Position numbers and translations under genes: made by a program. Under the pieces are notes generated by a model. That model ran no database searches. It was not told the DNA's origin and was given only the letters and a program-made list of their open reading frames with translations. 64,000 nt of DNA. Origin: Turbatrix aceti (Eukaryota; Nematoda; Chromadorea; Rhabditida; Panagrolaimidae). Below, piece after piece: positions 40,054-52,153 of the stretch. Position 1 is the stretch's first letter; each line of letters begins with the position of its first letter. The stretch is from positions 2,938,718 to 3,002,717 of the forward strand of contig OZ017768.1 of NCBI GenBank assembly GCA_963969345.1, given 5' to 3'.

Positions 40054-40213
40054 TTCGAATACGATTGGCGACAGATATTTTTTTTAAGTAAAATAAATTA
40101 ATGTACAGCGAAAAAATAATTGGGTTACGGTATTTTGAGATCGTATGTATGTATAATGGGGATTTTTTGGGAGATCGATGGTTAAATGAGACCTATGTAG
40201 GAATGTGGGGTTT

Positions 40214-41875
40214 TTAGGGCGTGGAATCTACTACGCCGGGCCCGCTGACGACGCAGTTGCCATTATCGCTGCCGTTGGCTTCCGTACGCTTTCGACTGGT
40301 CGTGCAGAAGGCGAATTTGGTCGTCTGATACCGTACCCGGAACGTCGGGCCGGATTCGCTTTCCTTGCGGGTGCGAAGGCAGCGGAACTGTTTTTTGAAG
40401 TATTTTTTGATTTGCAGACGGAAGTGCGCGCTGCAACAAACCAACATGTCATTTTCGGGAGGGGGAACAGGTAAACAAACTCACCTGGAATTGCAAAGCA
40501 GAAAAAAGTTGCACAATTTTCCGGTAATTACAAAACTCGATGATACAATGACAAAAGCGAGTTCCTGCTTGGTTCTGTACCAATCTCCGTCGTAGACTGC
40601 GTACATGACGATGAAGAGCACGCTCGAAGGGAGATTTGTGACCACAAACAACGTGACTATGAGCACGATCGTGCGTGTCACCTTTCGCTCTGTTGTCGAG
40701 TGCCGTCGGCAGAACATTTTGGATTCCCGGTGCGCGTTGAGGGGTTGTACCTCGCTGATCTTGCGTTCCGAAGCTTTCCGACCATTTTTTCCGGATTCGT
40801 AGGAATTGTTGGACGCGTTCCACTGCGGAATATGGAATCTCTGGTTGCGGGATTTGACGTGCCGTAGCAGCATGCCATTCGTGACGACAAGCAGAATCAT
40901 CGGAATGACCACCTGGAATGCGACTGCCGGAATGGTCAGCGTTTTGAAGACCACCCGATCTGCATGTGGTCTCCCGGATGCCCGTCTCGTGGCCGCGAGC
41001 TGAAAGATGAAATGCTCGTCGACAGCGACGCACGCAGAGAGCGTGAAAACAGCGGTCGCGGTTACGATCAGGCTCCTGACCGGTGATCCGTGAGTATGCA
41101 ACGGTGAACGAATGGCAAAAAGTCGGTCGAAGCAGACGACAACTATAAACCACGTGCTGGCGAGGGAGAAGAAGTTTACGGTCGTCGTGACGTAGATTTT
41201 GATCGCGCGATACAGGTGCATGAGCCAGGTCTGCGAGAATGCCCGGTAACGAACGACGTAGTTGAAGCTCAGAGAAAGCAGGAACATGATATCGCAAAAG
41301 GCCACCATGGCGAGTCGAAGGTTTGTCCTGGAAAAAATTGGTTTTTCACGTGGGTTACGGTAGACCCTAGTCCCGGCTGGTTGTCGCATCGCATGCATGC
41401 CCCAGGGCGCCGTCTGCGTCTGCCTGTCACGTGCGGAGACGTTTTTTTATCCAGTCTCCTGCTTTGTTCCCAAATGAGCACAATCGAAAAGTCACGAGCA
41501 CTCTTAAGGGCTGCGTGATAGGTTTTTTGTGTTTTGTTTACGGTAATTGGGTTGGGTTCTGGATGCCCGCAAAACTACAATTTTACAGAGTACAAAGTTA
41601 TGTACAAAACACAAAAAACAATTTTTGTTTGTTTTTTTTTGTTTTTTTTTGGAAATATGAATACGGTACATGTTTTGTCTGCATCATCAAAAAACAATAA
41701 ATAATCCCCAAAAAATTCACCTGTTTCGCATGGGTCTTGACAACAGGACTGCAAGATTGATCATGTTGCCTAGGATTCCGCAGAGTGCCTGGAAGGGAAA
41801 AAGTGACTCTCCGAGCCACGTCACTGTCGACCAGTCCACGATATCCGTGAAAATTGTGTAATTGTTCCCTGACAT
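40214..41875 (-). CDS. Rhodopsin-like neuropeptide-type GPCR
   Basis: Three exons: 41875-41721, 41327-40485, 40430-40214, both joins in phase 2; 404 aa. N-glycosylation site NYT, TM1 with GILGNMINLAVLLSRPMR (the TM1 GN motif), TM2 LAMVAFCDIMFLLSLSFNYV (LA..D), TM3 ending VVVCFDRLFAIRSPLHTH (DRL in place of DRY), TM5 FQVVIPMILLVVTNGML, a long basic third loop with STTERKVTRTIVLIVTLFVV leading to TM6, TM7 ending ITGKLCNFFLLCNS instead of NPxxY, and a basic/Cys tail. Such NFF-type TM7 ends are usual in nematode FMRFamide-receptor-like GPCRs. The ligand is unknown. The start ATG directly follows a TTTCAG acceptor; it may be the trans-splice site, or there may be an unseen upstream exon, though the N-terminus is complete enough for a receptor. 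Confidence 0.88.
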
Positions 41876-44800
41876 CTGAAATTCATGAAAACCCATGAAA
41901 ACTCTGGTGAACCGTAAAACTGGGTAATAAACAACAGCGATAGCCGACAGCTTGGCAGCAGCGCCTTTGATGTCTACTGCGCAAGGCACCGCGCACGCAT
42001 CTGGCACACAAAAAATATCTGAAAAAAATGGCTGCAGTTGCGTTGCGTGCCACAACTCCCTCCAAATTCATAAGCGAAGGCGTGATTCACGTCGATGGAG
42101 CTTGAGCTCTAGCCGAAGGTGCGGGATGGGATGGTTTCTGACTCGTGTGGTTTCAACAAAAAGGCTTCATTAGCGCCCCGCAAAAGAGGGAGTGAAGGAG
42201 GGAAGACGGAGACCACACATGCCGGAGCAGAGCAAAAAACGCCTATGCATCCAGCGGGTTATGTACGTCTTTGAAAAGCGAGTAATGCCAAAATTGCCCC
42301 TTCTTTTTCCGAGGGGCACCGACAGGATGAAAAGAGGGGGGATGGATCACTGTTCAAAAATGACTGCTGGACACGCACATCCTAAATCTTCAAATCTTCG
42401 AATCTTTTAATAGTTTATATTTTTTTGTTCTACAACTTGCAACATTTTTGTCTTCAGACGGAAGTATGACCTATGACCCTGACAGATTCAAAAAAAAGTC
42501 CGAACATAAACATGTACACAGAAATTCATCTTTATCCCAAAACCCATTAAAACCAGGTGTGCCAGAAGTTTTACGGGACACTACTTTTTGGATAAAAAAT
42601 AAATACATTATCCGTCCGCCAGCCACCGGTTTAAAAAACGCGTGCATTTGTTGCATGTTGGTTGCATCGTTCGTTGCAAGTACGACACAAAAATTTTGCT
42701 GATGAAATTATTCCAAATCGGATTACGTTACTTTTTTGGTAATCCTCACGGGTGGCAAGTGAAAAGCTGCCCGCTCACACTTCGTCTTCGTCAAAGCAGT
42801 CAAAATGCGCAAAAAAAATAAATACATAAATTCAAATTGAACTTATTAAATGAGGATTTATGGGTTCCTGGATTTCTGGAGGTTCGTTGAAGGCGCAAAA
42901 ACCTAACCGAGGGGCTGTGCTGCGTTGTGAGTCAGCTGAATAGCAGAAATGAGGTAGGTGGGCGCGTTTACGATGTTTATTTACTCAGCTCGGACCCTTG
43001 GGCCTAGATTCCATTCCGAGTCTCGCTTTTCTCGATTTTGGACAGTTTTGGTGCGCTATCGAACTCTGAACTTACATATTTAACATAAATCGAATCCAGT
43101 TAAGAAGTTATTAAAGGAAGCTGGGAAAACCCAGAGAAGTCGTAAAAACGAGGATTTAGTATAGAAATCTTACAAAAAAAAGCGGTCAGTTCACGCAAAG
43201 AAAACCCACAAGTAATCTCTAGAGCTCCGCGAAAACGTCATGCATGTACGGCTTTACCTTGTCGGTCGCGCACTCACCCCTTCATTCCCTGCCCTGTGGC
43301 ACCGGAAAACAAAGAGAATATGAGAGCGGCTTATACTACAAATTGGCGGCAGACCAAACGAAACAAACGCCTCAACCCAAATCCGGTTGCATTCGTTCGT
43401 TCGTTTGTTCGTTCGTTCGTAACCGGATAAAAGGCGGGGTTCGTGTGCAAATGAAGAGTCACGCATACTACGTGACGCCGCCGTTCCGTTTGTTCCAGCC
43501 CGCCGGAGGGCCTTCCTTTTTTTAGACGGCCTCTATCTACTCGGCCGTCTCGCGTCACTGCTCATCGCGATGTTACGTCCATCGTCCCGTCCATCGTCCG
43601 TCGTCCGGAGGAACAACCCCAACCCGGACGACGCCGCCATCATCATTGCCATCGTCGCCATCATTGCCATCGAGGTAGTAGGCCTCCCACAAATCCCTAC
43701 AACCCGTCGCCATGGATTTCGACAGCGTTGGCCGAGATACACTCCAAGATCCGAGCCCGGTGGCCCCCCAATTATCCGGCCTCCTGTCACACGCGATTAC
43801 ACACGCGGCATTGGCGCCTGTCAGGAGCCCATAAAAAGACAGGAGTGATGTTTGATGAGGGCGGCGATGAAGACGAAGGAGGGCTCTGTTTTCTTCTGTT
43901 CTTCTGACATTGTATGTTTTTTTTGGCCGAAAAATGGAAAAAAACAACAGTGATGCCGTGCCGAAAACGTAAAAAAAACAGGCTAAAGGCAAAAGATTGT
44001 TCACATAAATTTTCTCGGTTAAGCCAACCAACGCGGAAGAAAGACTTTGCCTCGAGTCCCGGTGAATAATCAGTCGTTTTTTGCCACTTGTGATGCGTCA
44101 AGGCTATCCATGACGTGACTGCCCTTCCCTTTTCCCTCCCCAGTATTTCACTCTGCAAGGCATGGTTTCGGTTTCCTTTGCAGAGAAAAAAATCCGGAAT
44201 CAATTAGAATAAAAAAAAGTTTTATCGTGCCACCGAACGACTCGACTTGGTCGTTTCTCTCTCAGACCTCTGTCGAGAAGACCTCCTAACGCGTCTCGAT
44301 AATGGCAGCTAATGGACGTCCCATTACCCACAGAAGGGTCATTGTTCCGCGTTCGTTCAGTGACCTAATCAGTGCAAATGAGTCTTTATTCGTCGAGCCG
44401 GAGATGAAGGGAGTGAGAGCAAAGACCTTGCTGCTGGTTGTGGTTGTCAGACGGCAAAAAATCAGCTGTCATGCGTTCTGCGCTTAATTACACGTCAGTC
44501 GAGGAGAAGGCACACGTCAAATTCTCTGCGAAACTTGCCACTGCTCGTGGAACACTCGAATGAGTGCCACCACGAAGCGTGCAACTGACACGACCCGTGC
44601 GGGAGACGGGTAACGTCCGAAGCTGTCAGGATGAGGCAATTTGTTATATTTAGAAGGGGTCATTGACCTCACGCGTGTGTGCAAGTATCTAGAAGTGAAG
44701 TATCTCGTTGTCTTCAACGAAGTACACGCAGTCTGGGTCTTAACACGAAAGCTTGACATTACCAATTCATTGTAAATGTTTTCCTGCCAGTGCGCCGCCG

Positions 44801-45295
44801 CACACTTATGTGAGTGTGGGTTCTTACACGAAAATCGGATAATTCTGAAATACAGTAATTTTTTTCGTGCCAGGACCATTGGTCGTTGTGTATCGCCGCA
44901 GGTGCTCCTTCTTCCATGCAGAACACATGTGTTTGTGTCTTTACACGAAATTTGGAGATTTCCAAAACACAGTTAATGTTTTCGTGTCAAGACCATCGAT
45001 TTTCTTGTCAGGATCGCCCCCCATGCCTTCAAGATCCACTTCATCGTCGACAAACTTTATCGTCAATAGCCACATCATCTTTGGTTTAAAAATGAAACCT
45101 ACAGAGAAACGCATCCCTGAAGAGACAAAAAAAGGGAAAATACATAAGAGACCAACCGAGACGCGTATTTGGGAATTCGGAGGTGGATGGAACGTGTGCG
45201 GAGTGATAACTGGATAGCTTTTGTTGTGTGAAAAAAAATCAGGGGCAAAGAAGCGAGCAATCAGATTTCAGACATCAGAAGTCAGACGTCAGACG
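41876..45295. other. Long spacer upstream of the peptide GPCR
   Basis: No supported gene over 3.4 kb. Contents: a GTTC microsatellite at about 43391-43420; CATCATTGCCATCGTCGCC-type repeats near 43640-43675; and a dispersed-motif array at about 44735-45010 with CTTA.CACGAAA and TTTTCGTG.CA.GACCA units. Frames of 90-150 codons around 43.5-44.0 kb are repeat-driven. Confidence 0.45.
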
Positions 45296-45831
45296 TCAGA
45301 CGTTGGCAAGGTCGTTGTGAGAGTGAGAATGCGAGCTGGAAGAGTGCTCGAGGTACTCGACAGCGCTGTGGCACTCCTTCTCGAGCACCTTGTATTTTTC
45401 GTGCTCTGTGGACCGTTTACGGTGGGGCAGTCGACCGTGGTCGTCGAGACGGAGACTGAAAAAAAAATTGGTAAAAGTCATTTCAGATCAGGTAAGATCA
45501 GGTAAACCCACCTCGAAAGCGATTTTCCAAGCCTTGACCGCATGAGACGCTTTTTAAACTTAAAAAGTCGTCCATGATGAGACGGTGGAGAATCCGGGGA
45601 CTCGCCAGACGGATTCTTGGACGGCGTCGCGATGTCGCCAGTCCCCGCGGCAGTCGACGACGTCGTAGTAGACGGTAAAGTGTCAGCTTCAGAAGGTATG
45701 CTGTCGTCGCCGAAGCCAAAGGGCTCTTCAAAGGACAAACTCGTCCCCGGCAACGACTGCAGAAAATCCTGCTGCTCCTTCTTCCGGATCTGCCTCGAAC
45801 GCTTGTGCGTCGGCTTGAGCAGCATCGTGGC
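45296..45831 (-). CDS. Alternative terminal exons B of DGK theta
   Basis: Exon 45831-45512 follows a TTGCAG acceptor in phase 0 and begins ATMLLKPTHKRSRQIRKKEQ; it joins in phase 2 to 45455-45296, which ends SSSSHSHSHNDLANV before a stop. The 115 residues encoded by the shared exon end plus B replace the 74 of exon A. The opening resembles exon A (AKMLKKVKKSRR) and the human DGK theta end, so the two are mutually exclusive versions of the same tail. B adds a Lys/Arg-rich segment and a His/Ser-rich end. Confidence 0.7.
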
Positions 45832-48800
45832 CTGCAATGGTGGCATTGGTGTTGTTCCTCGGTCCTCGCCCCTCTCTCGCTCTCGAGAAAACAATTATTA
45901 GTCGGTGTGTGTTTTATCGTAATGTTACTTGACGACCAGGTTATACAGTATCCATGACAAACAACTTTTTTGGACAGTGTCTCAGGTGACAGGAGCATAA
46001 AGACAAGAAACAAACTGTGTACAGGGCCGGTGAGGGCCCGTGATGATATCCCTAGCGTGTGCAGGAGGACGGGGAAAAAAGAGAGGGGGGGTGGTACGGT
46101 ATACCTTACATCGTAAGTACGGTAGGGTTGAAGACGTTCTCGGGCACGGCGGACTCGGGAAGGCATATGCAGTGTGTTCTGAGTGAGTGAGTGAGTGATT
46201 GTGACGAGGGAAAAGGAAAGGAAGACGAGACAAGACACAAGCGGGAGAGTGAAAAAAATGATAGAAACAGGGCAACTTGCCGGAAGTGCCACTCGCTTAT
46301 TACTAGCTGACTCAGACGACAAAATAAATTTGAGTCAATTTGTACACAAAAAAAAAGACTAAACTCGAGGCAAAAACAGCAAAAATGACTGTTGAGCTGT
46401 TGAAAAACTTTGTATTTAAATATGTAAATAACTTTCGATTAATTTAGATTTTAATTGGCATTCCTAAAAACTTCCAGACACGGACCTGTTTCCTTTGGCA
46501 CTACATACAGAGATCGATCGTAACCATAGCGCCGCGCAGGTAAATATGTATGTAGCAAGCCGGATGACTGAAAGTATACTAGGCAAAAAACGCCACACTG
46601 TGCGACAGTGCAAGGAAGGAAGATAAGAAGAAAGAGAAAGTAAAAGGAAGATAAGTAGTAAGTAAAAAAAGTATATCTATCTAATATTTAAAAAAATATC
46701 TGCTCGATAAAGCCAAAATACAACGAAGACAAAAGCTTGGCGGCGGCGCTGGCTGTATAACAAGTGGGAAGAAGAAAAAAAAACGTTAGTAGCAGGCAGC
46801 GGTAGTCCTAAAGTGACGACAAAGTTCGATACTGAAAGCATGTCTGTCCTTCCTTCGTCCGGGAGTGGTGCCTCTACCAAAGATTGAGGATTGAGTCCGC
46901 TAGGCAGGTTAGGGTCAGAGAAAAGCGTCCATCTCTTCGTCGTCGAGGGCGTGTGAGAGGTCGTCTGGCGTACTCTTGCCGTGGAACGACATCATGTTCA
47001 TCTGGACGTCGATACCGAGGTGCGGGGATTGATGGCCGTAGGAGGGAGAGCCTTCGCTCTGCACCGCGCGTACCTGTTGGCTCGAAGCTGAGCCAGAGGC
47101 TGAGCGTCGCGACTTTTTCACCTTCTTCAGCATCTTGGCCTGCAAAAGCGCTCCGTCAGCGTGTATACCCTCCCCCGACGTTGGCTAGGCATCTGACGAC
47201 CACCACAATGACGGTTGATATGTATTTAATTTAAGTACATTCATTTGTGAGAGTGCAAGTGTGAAGGCGCCCGAACCAAAACCACAGGCAACAAAAAAAA
47301 GCAAGTTCCACGACGACGAAGACGAAGACGACGAAGCAAGCGCAGCGACCACCACCAACACAGGATAGAATCAATCAATCAACCACAAACAAGAAAGAAG
47401 TACGGCAAAAAGCGTGAAGCGGGCCAAAATCACCAAAATCACTGCAGTTACAAGCTCAAAAGCTTGAAACTGAAAGAACAAATGCCAAGGCACGGGAAAG
47501 AAGGGAGAAGTGACAACGAAAGAGTAATATACATATTACTATGCACCTATCCAGGTGACCACTTTTTTTTTCTGTGTCGCGTCGTCGACCAAGAAGCAGA
47601 AGTCGTGAGACAGAGAGCAGACAGAAACGCTAAATATCTCATGAAGCGGGGGGGCAGGAGATACTGAGAGAACGAATCCGATTGTCTTGGACCGGCGGGC
47701 GTCGGTGGCACCGAGCATGCCACCGCAAAAAAATAAATACATCCATCATCACCCCCCTCGAGGCCTTTTACCGTTTTTTTTTTCTTTTTGGTTTCGTGCT
47801 AGGACCAACAAAAAAAATTGAAATTGGTATATAAGGCCTCGAGGAGACCATACCGTAACACGTAATGTAATACTCCGTGCCGTCAATAACAGAAGAAAAA
47901 ATCAACAACGGATAGTCACAAAAAAAGAAGGAAATCAATAGAGGTTCGTGTCATCCATCGTCAACAAGCCGTCGAAAAAAAATAGTCAAGAAACAAACAC
48001 GCAACCTACCTTGAGAGCGGATTTGAGGATGGTGATTGTGCCTGCCGGCTGGATGTGGGGTTCTCCGTCTACCTGCACTGGCCACTCGTCTTTTGTTGTG
48101 ATTTTTATCTAAAAAAATGGTATTGGTGGATTTTTTTGGTATTCGAGGATAATTTTATTTTAAAAAAATTTTATTAAAAAAATGAAATTTTTCTAAAAAA
48201 TGGAATTCTTTTCTAAAAAATGGAATTTTTTTCTAAAAAATGGAATTTTTTTCTAAAAAATGGAATTTTTTTTCAAAAAATAGGACTTTTTTAAAGGGGA
48301 ATTTTTTTTATTAAAAAATAAGATTTTGTGAAAAAATTCGAATTTTTCTAAAAAATACGATTTTTTTAAGAAATAGGATTTTTTTCAAAAAAATGATCTC
48401 TAGGACACTCACACTTCCGCCCTGAGCAATCCTGATGCCGGCAGCCAACTTTGACTGAATAAGTCCGAGTCGCGAAACATCCGAAATCCCGACAACTTCC
48501 AGAAGTCCGTCATGATGTGTAGGTTTCTGGAATCCAGTTTCCTCCTTGGCTGTGCCCCACGGATTCGCGCCACTGCCCCAGCTGAGAAGATTCAGAATAA
48601 CAATGCCTTCGCATTGCGGCAGATCAATGATCCGTCCGTCAACCTCAAGCTCCACCCTCCGCCAGAGATCCTTGAACGTCCGCTCGAAAAAGGCCTTCTG
48701 GAGACCGATTTTGACGTATTGCGTTTTGTTGAAGAGTCTCGAGTTAAACTTGGACGGATTCGCGTGGCGTTTGTTGTGGAACTGCAGACAGACGTCCGCG

Positions 48801-51800
48801 TCGATGCCGATGCCAAAGTAGTTATTCATGATGATCATCGACGTCTGATCTTCGGGATTGTTCATCATCTGCTCGGTTTCAGGTAGAGGCTCGACCACGG
48901 AGGTCGTCGGAGGCTGCGAGCGTTCCTCTTCGTGGAACACGACGGCCCAGCGATCGAGGCGAACTTCTTCAGCGTTGATGACGTCTTTCAGAATGTCCAG
49001 CGGGTTGTCTTCGTCGCTGTAGCCGCCGCCCCAGTGCAGGACGCGTGCCAGATCGTTTCCAGTGCCCAGAGGCACAATTCCACAGGGCGGTGAAAAACAC
49101 GCTGCATCCTACAAAAAAAAATTATCGTAACCCTGGGATTTGTTGTTAATGGTCCACAAACCTGCTTGGCAATATCGAGGCATTGCAAAACCCATCCAAT
49201 GGTACCGTCTCCCCCGGCTGCCAGTATACGATATTTTGGAATATTGCGAAACACGTAAAGCCCCACGAGGGGACCACCCTTGAGAACGTCAAAGACTTGG
49301 AATGGATTTAGTAGGCGTCGAAAGGCAGTGATAAGCTCGTTGCCCTGACAGCCACCCGATTTCACGTTGATAAGCACCAAGAGGGGTTCTATGTCCGGCG
49401 GCAGCATGTGTACCTGCACGTTTGGCAGACATAGCACGATGAGCTTTTTGTCCTCAAACATTGCATTTTGCAACTTTTGCACGGCAGCCGTCGCAGCCTT
49501 GGGAGTGTTGAACGTTATTACCAGACTACCGTATTCGAAGTAAATAGGACCAATGGCAGTAAAGGGTTTCTCTGAAAAAAACAAAGGCAATCAATCGTCA
49601 GTAAGAAATCTGTTTTGTGGAATGCTTCGTGGGAGGGACAAAGAGTGCAGACTATACACATCATAGACAGACTATCCTACTCCTCAAAAATTCAATGAAG
49701 TGCTTGCATAAATAATAAATTCAAAAAGGGAAAAAAATAAAAACAACAGGCAAAAAAACGTGCACTGATGCAAGTGTGATTGTGATTGTCACCTTGAAAA
49801 CTCTCTCCATTTCCTGCACAAATGCGACAAAGAATTATAGAAACAGTCAAAGAAGTATGTACAGGGTTGAGCGAACAGCCCGTTTTTTGTTCGCGTGCCT
49901 AACGCATGCGAACAATTTTGACTTTGTTCGCGAACGAACACGAACGAACATCGAACAAATTATTTTCATAATTTATACAAAATTTTGTCCCCCTAATTCG
50001 TTTCATCTGTTTGAAAAATTTAGCTTTGTTCGCGATCGAATGCGAACAAAAAAGTTTGAGAAAAAATTTGTTTGCAAACAAAAACGAACAGGAAAAATTG
50101 AATTCGTTCGCGAACGAACACATCCGTTCGCTCAACCCTGATTCCTGGATAGAAAAGTACCATAAAACCCCTGTAAAACCCAAAAAAACAAACCTTTGGC
50201 TCCAAGAAGTTTGAGCAATATTCTTTCGTACTGTCGTTGAGCAAGTGACACCGGAAGGTTACCAACGAAGACCGCGTGATCATGCGGATCTTCTTTTTCC
50301 TGTACATAAAACCGTACTACGTGATAGCGTCGTAGAGAATCCTGGAAAAAAGCGTTGAATCTCAGACAAATGCCTATTTCACCAGATGGTTTATGATTTC
50401 GAATGGAATCTGAACTCGGTAATTATCCTCATAGATTCAGGTCGGGGAAAGGAATCGAACCAGGGACACCTAAACGCACGTGCGCGCGCGCGTACGCACA
50501 CGTATACACCCACTGCGCCACAGCTGCAGGGCAAAAGAACCCATCGACCCGAAAGAAGTTGATAGAAAAAAGTTAAAAAAAAACTCACTTTTCTCAAATT
50601 TCTGACGAGTTGAAGCATATTTTCCTGGGGATTGGCGGTGCGTTCGGCAACGCCACGCTCGAGACTGACTTCGATGAGGTTATACTTGTTCCAGGTACAC
50701 CTTTCGAGACCAAAATCTTCCAGGCCGTCCGCTAACACGTCCTGCACCAATGTATCTTTTTTCACCTGGATTTCACAGAATGTAACTGGTATTCTGAAAA
50801 AAATATTGATTCAAGCTATAATGTTTTCTTAAAAAATAAAAATTACCTGAGCCAACCACCGTAAACCTTGACCGTGTCTTTTTCGGGGTCGTCCCTGTAG
50901 CGCAAAAATATCTGCGCACGCTTGCCTTCGGGTCTTTTGAGATTTCTAAGCGGGATGGGGTCCTCCAAAGCCTCCTCCTCATCCGTTTCTTCAAAAGGCG
51001 CCTGCGTGACATAATACTTGTCAGGATTGTCGCTGATGTGAAACCTGCGCATGGCAATATCCCGGATCTGTTCGACAGTTGCTGTTTTGGGGACGCTGGC
51101 GGTGCGGAAGACCTGATTGCGTTGAGAATTGTTTCCGTCGTAGATGCGGAGAATTTCGCAGTCATCTCGCTCTTTTTCCTCCGCGGTGGAAGGTTCGTCC
51201 GCGGTTAACCTCGAAGGCGAAGAAACCTTCCTCGTGCCATCACCGGCTTTCGGTGTCTCCGATTTATCTCCGCGGAACTCGTTCTTGCCGTTTGTGTCGA
51301 GATCCTTTTTCTCGACACCTGAACTGCCCGGACTCGTGCCAGAAGGACCGGGTAGATCCTTTTTCTCGTCCTTATTCTGCGGAGTAGAGTGAATATTCAG
51401 CAACTGCTCCATCGGCAGCTCAGTCCTCGGTATCGTAACCGCGTTGGGTGGAAGCATAATTTTTCTCAGTGGGCCAAAGTCGCATTCTTTTTTCACCCTG
51501 CGATAACACATGGCATGTGCCGTTATTCCGCACCACTCACATCGCATGCCGGTAAAGCACTCGTACGAGTAGCACGTTTTCTTGCAAACAATGCATCTGG
51601 AGTCTCGCGGGATGTTGCCTTCTCGAAAGTGGTGGTGTTGCTTGGAAGCAACAGCGTCCAGCGATGGAACAAAGGTCGCAGCCTCTCTGCAGTCCGATAC
51701 CGCGAGATCCTGGCAGTCCGTGTGCACGTAGTACTCGCAGACCTCGCACATCACGGAGCATACGTCGTCGGTTCGCTTACGGCACACACAGCAGAAGTGT

Positions 51801-52153
51801 CGCTTGATGTGCTGAGCTTCGGACCACGTATGTGCCACGGGATTCTTGATGAGTTGCAACGCCACACCGCTGCAGTACGACACCACCGTTCGTAGGCACT
51901 TGTCATGACATACAAAATTGCATACTAAAAATAAACATTTTTATTTTTAAATTTAAAAATGGTCAATTGTGGCGTAGAAAAAAAAAGTGAACTCACCTTC
52001 GCAGACGAAGCCCTGCGAGAGCATGCCCCAAATCTTGTCGCAGCAGTGGTGACAGTACGTTGGCTTGCCGAAGGTCTTCTTCACGAAGTAGTGCCCGTGA
52101 TCCCGGCCAATGGCCATGAGATTGGCGTCGACATTGTGGCCCTCCGCGGTCAT
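45296..52153 (-). CDS. dgk-1: Diacylglycerol kinase, theta type
   Basis: Shared exons: 52153-51997, 51924-50847, 50793-50589, 50341-50194, 49571-49162, 49108-48413, 48108-48010; then either terminal exon A (47139-46915, 1005 aa) or B (45831-45512 plus 45455-45296, 1090 aa). All phases agree. The enzyme phosphorylates diacylglycerol to phosphatidic acid, ending DAG signalling; worm DGK theta acts downstream of G proteins at synapses. Three C1 zinc fingers (starting HYFVKKTFGKPTYCHHC, HTWSEAQHIKRHFCCVCRKR and HHHFREGNIPRDSRCIVCKK), a Ser/Lys-rich linker, Ras-associating region (EILRIYDGNNSQRNQVFRTA, IPVTFCEIQVKKDTL), a VFVGNLPVSLAQRQYERIL segment, catalytic domain (LLVLINVKSGGCQGNE, AAGGDGTIGWVLQ, LGTGNDLARVL) and accessory domain (FGIGIDADVCLQFHNKR, WGSGANPWG, HDGLLEVVGI, RIAQGGS). 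Three C1 domains plus the RA domain are diagnostic for theta. The start ATG is the first after an in-frame stop. Confidence 0.93.
46915..47139 (-). CDS. Alternative terminal exon A of DGK theta
   Basis: Begins in phase 0 after TTTTGCAG with AKMLKKVKKSRRSASGSASS, is Ser/His/Asp-rich, and ends DDEEMDAFL before a stop. It is the nearer of the two terminal sets to the last common exon (48108-48010) and is the better match to the usual DGK theta C-terminus. Confidence 0.75.
   Translation of the reverse strand, partial: AKMLKKVKKSRRSASGSASSQQVRAVQSEGSPSYGHQSPHLGIDVQMNMMSFHGKSTPDDLSHALDDEEMDAFL
47140..48009. other. DGK intron before terminal exon A
   Basis: No gene. Contains a GACGAAGACGAAGACGACGA run (about 47316-47336) and one TTTCGTGCTAGGACCA motif (47792). 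Confidence 0.4.
48182..48290. repeat. 20-bp minisatellite in DGK intron
   Basis: Four to five tandem copies of TTCTAAAAAATGGAATTTTT with small changes, within the intron 48412-48109; less regular A/T relatives continue to about 48390. Confidence 0.8.
49862..50140. mobile_element. MITE 4, hAT-like ends, in DGK intron
   Basis: 279 bp with 15-bp inverted ends (CAGGGTTGAGCGAAC and GTTCGCTCAACCCTG). The interior is full of GTTCGCGAACGAACA-type palindromes in both orientations. CAGGG ends fit hAT elements, but the flanks (AGTATGTA and ATTCCTGG) do not show an 8-bp duplication, so either the duplication has decayed or the family differs. It lies in the intron 50193-49572. Confidence 0.7.
50441..50528 (-). 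repeat. tRNA-like relic or tRNA-derived SINE fragment
   Basis: On the minus strand an A-box-like TGGCGCAGTGGG is followed about 45 nt later by a perfect B box GGTTCGATTCC. The anticodon-arm region is replaced by a GCGCGCGC/GTGCG repeat and the T stem does not pair well, so it is not a functional tRNA. In the DGK intron 50588-50342. Confidence 0.4.
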
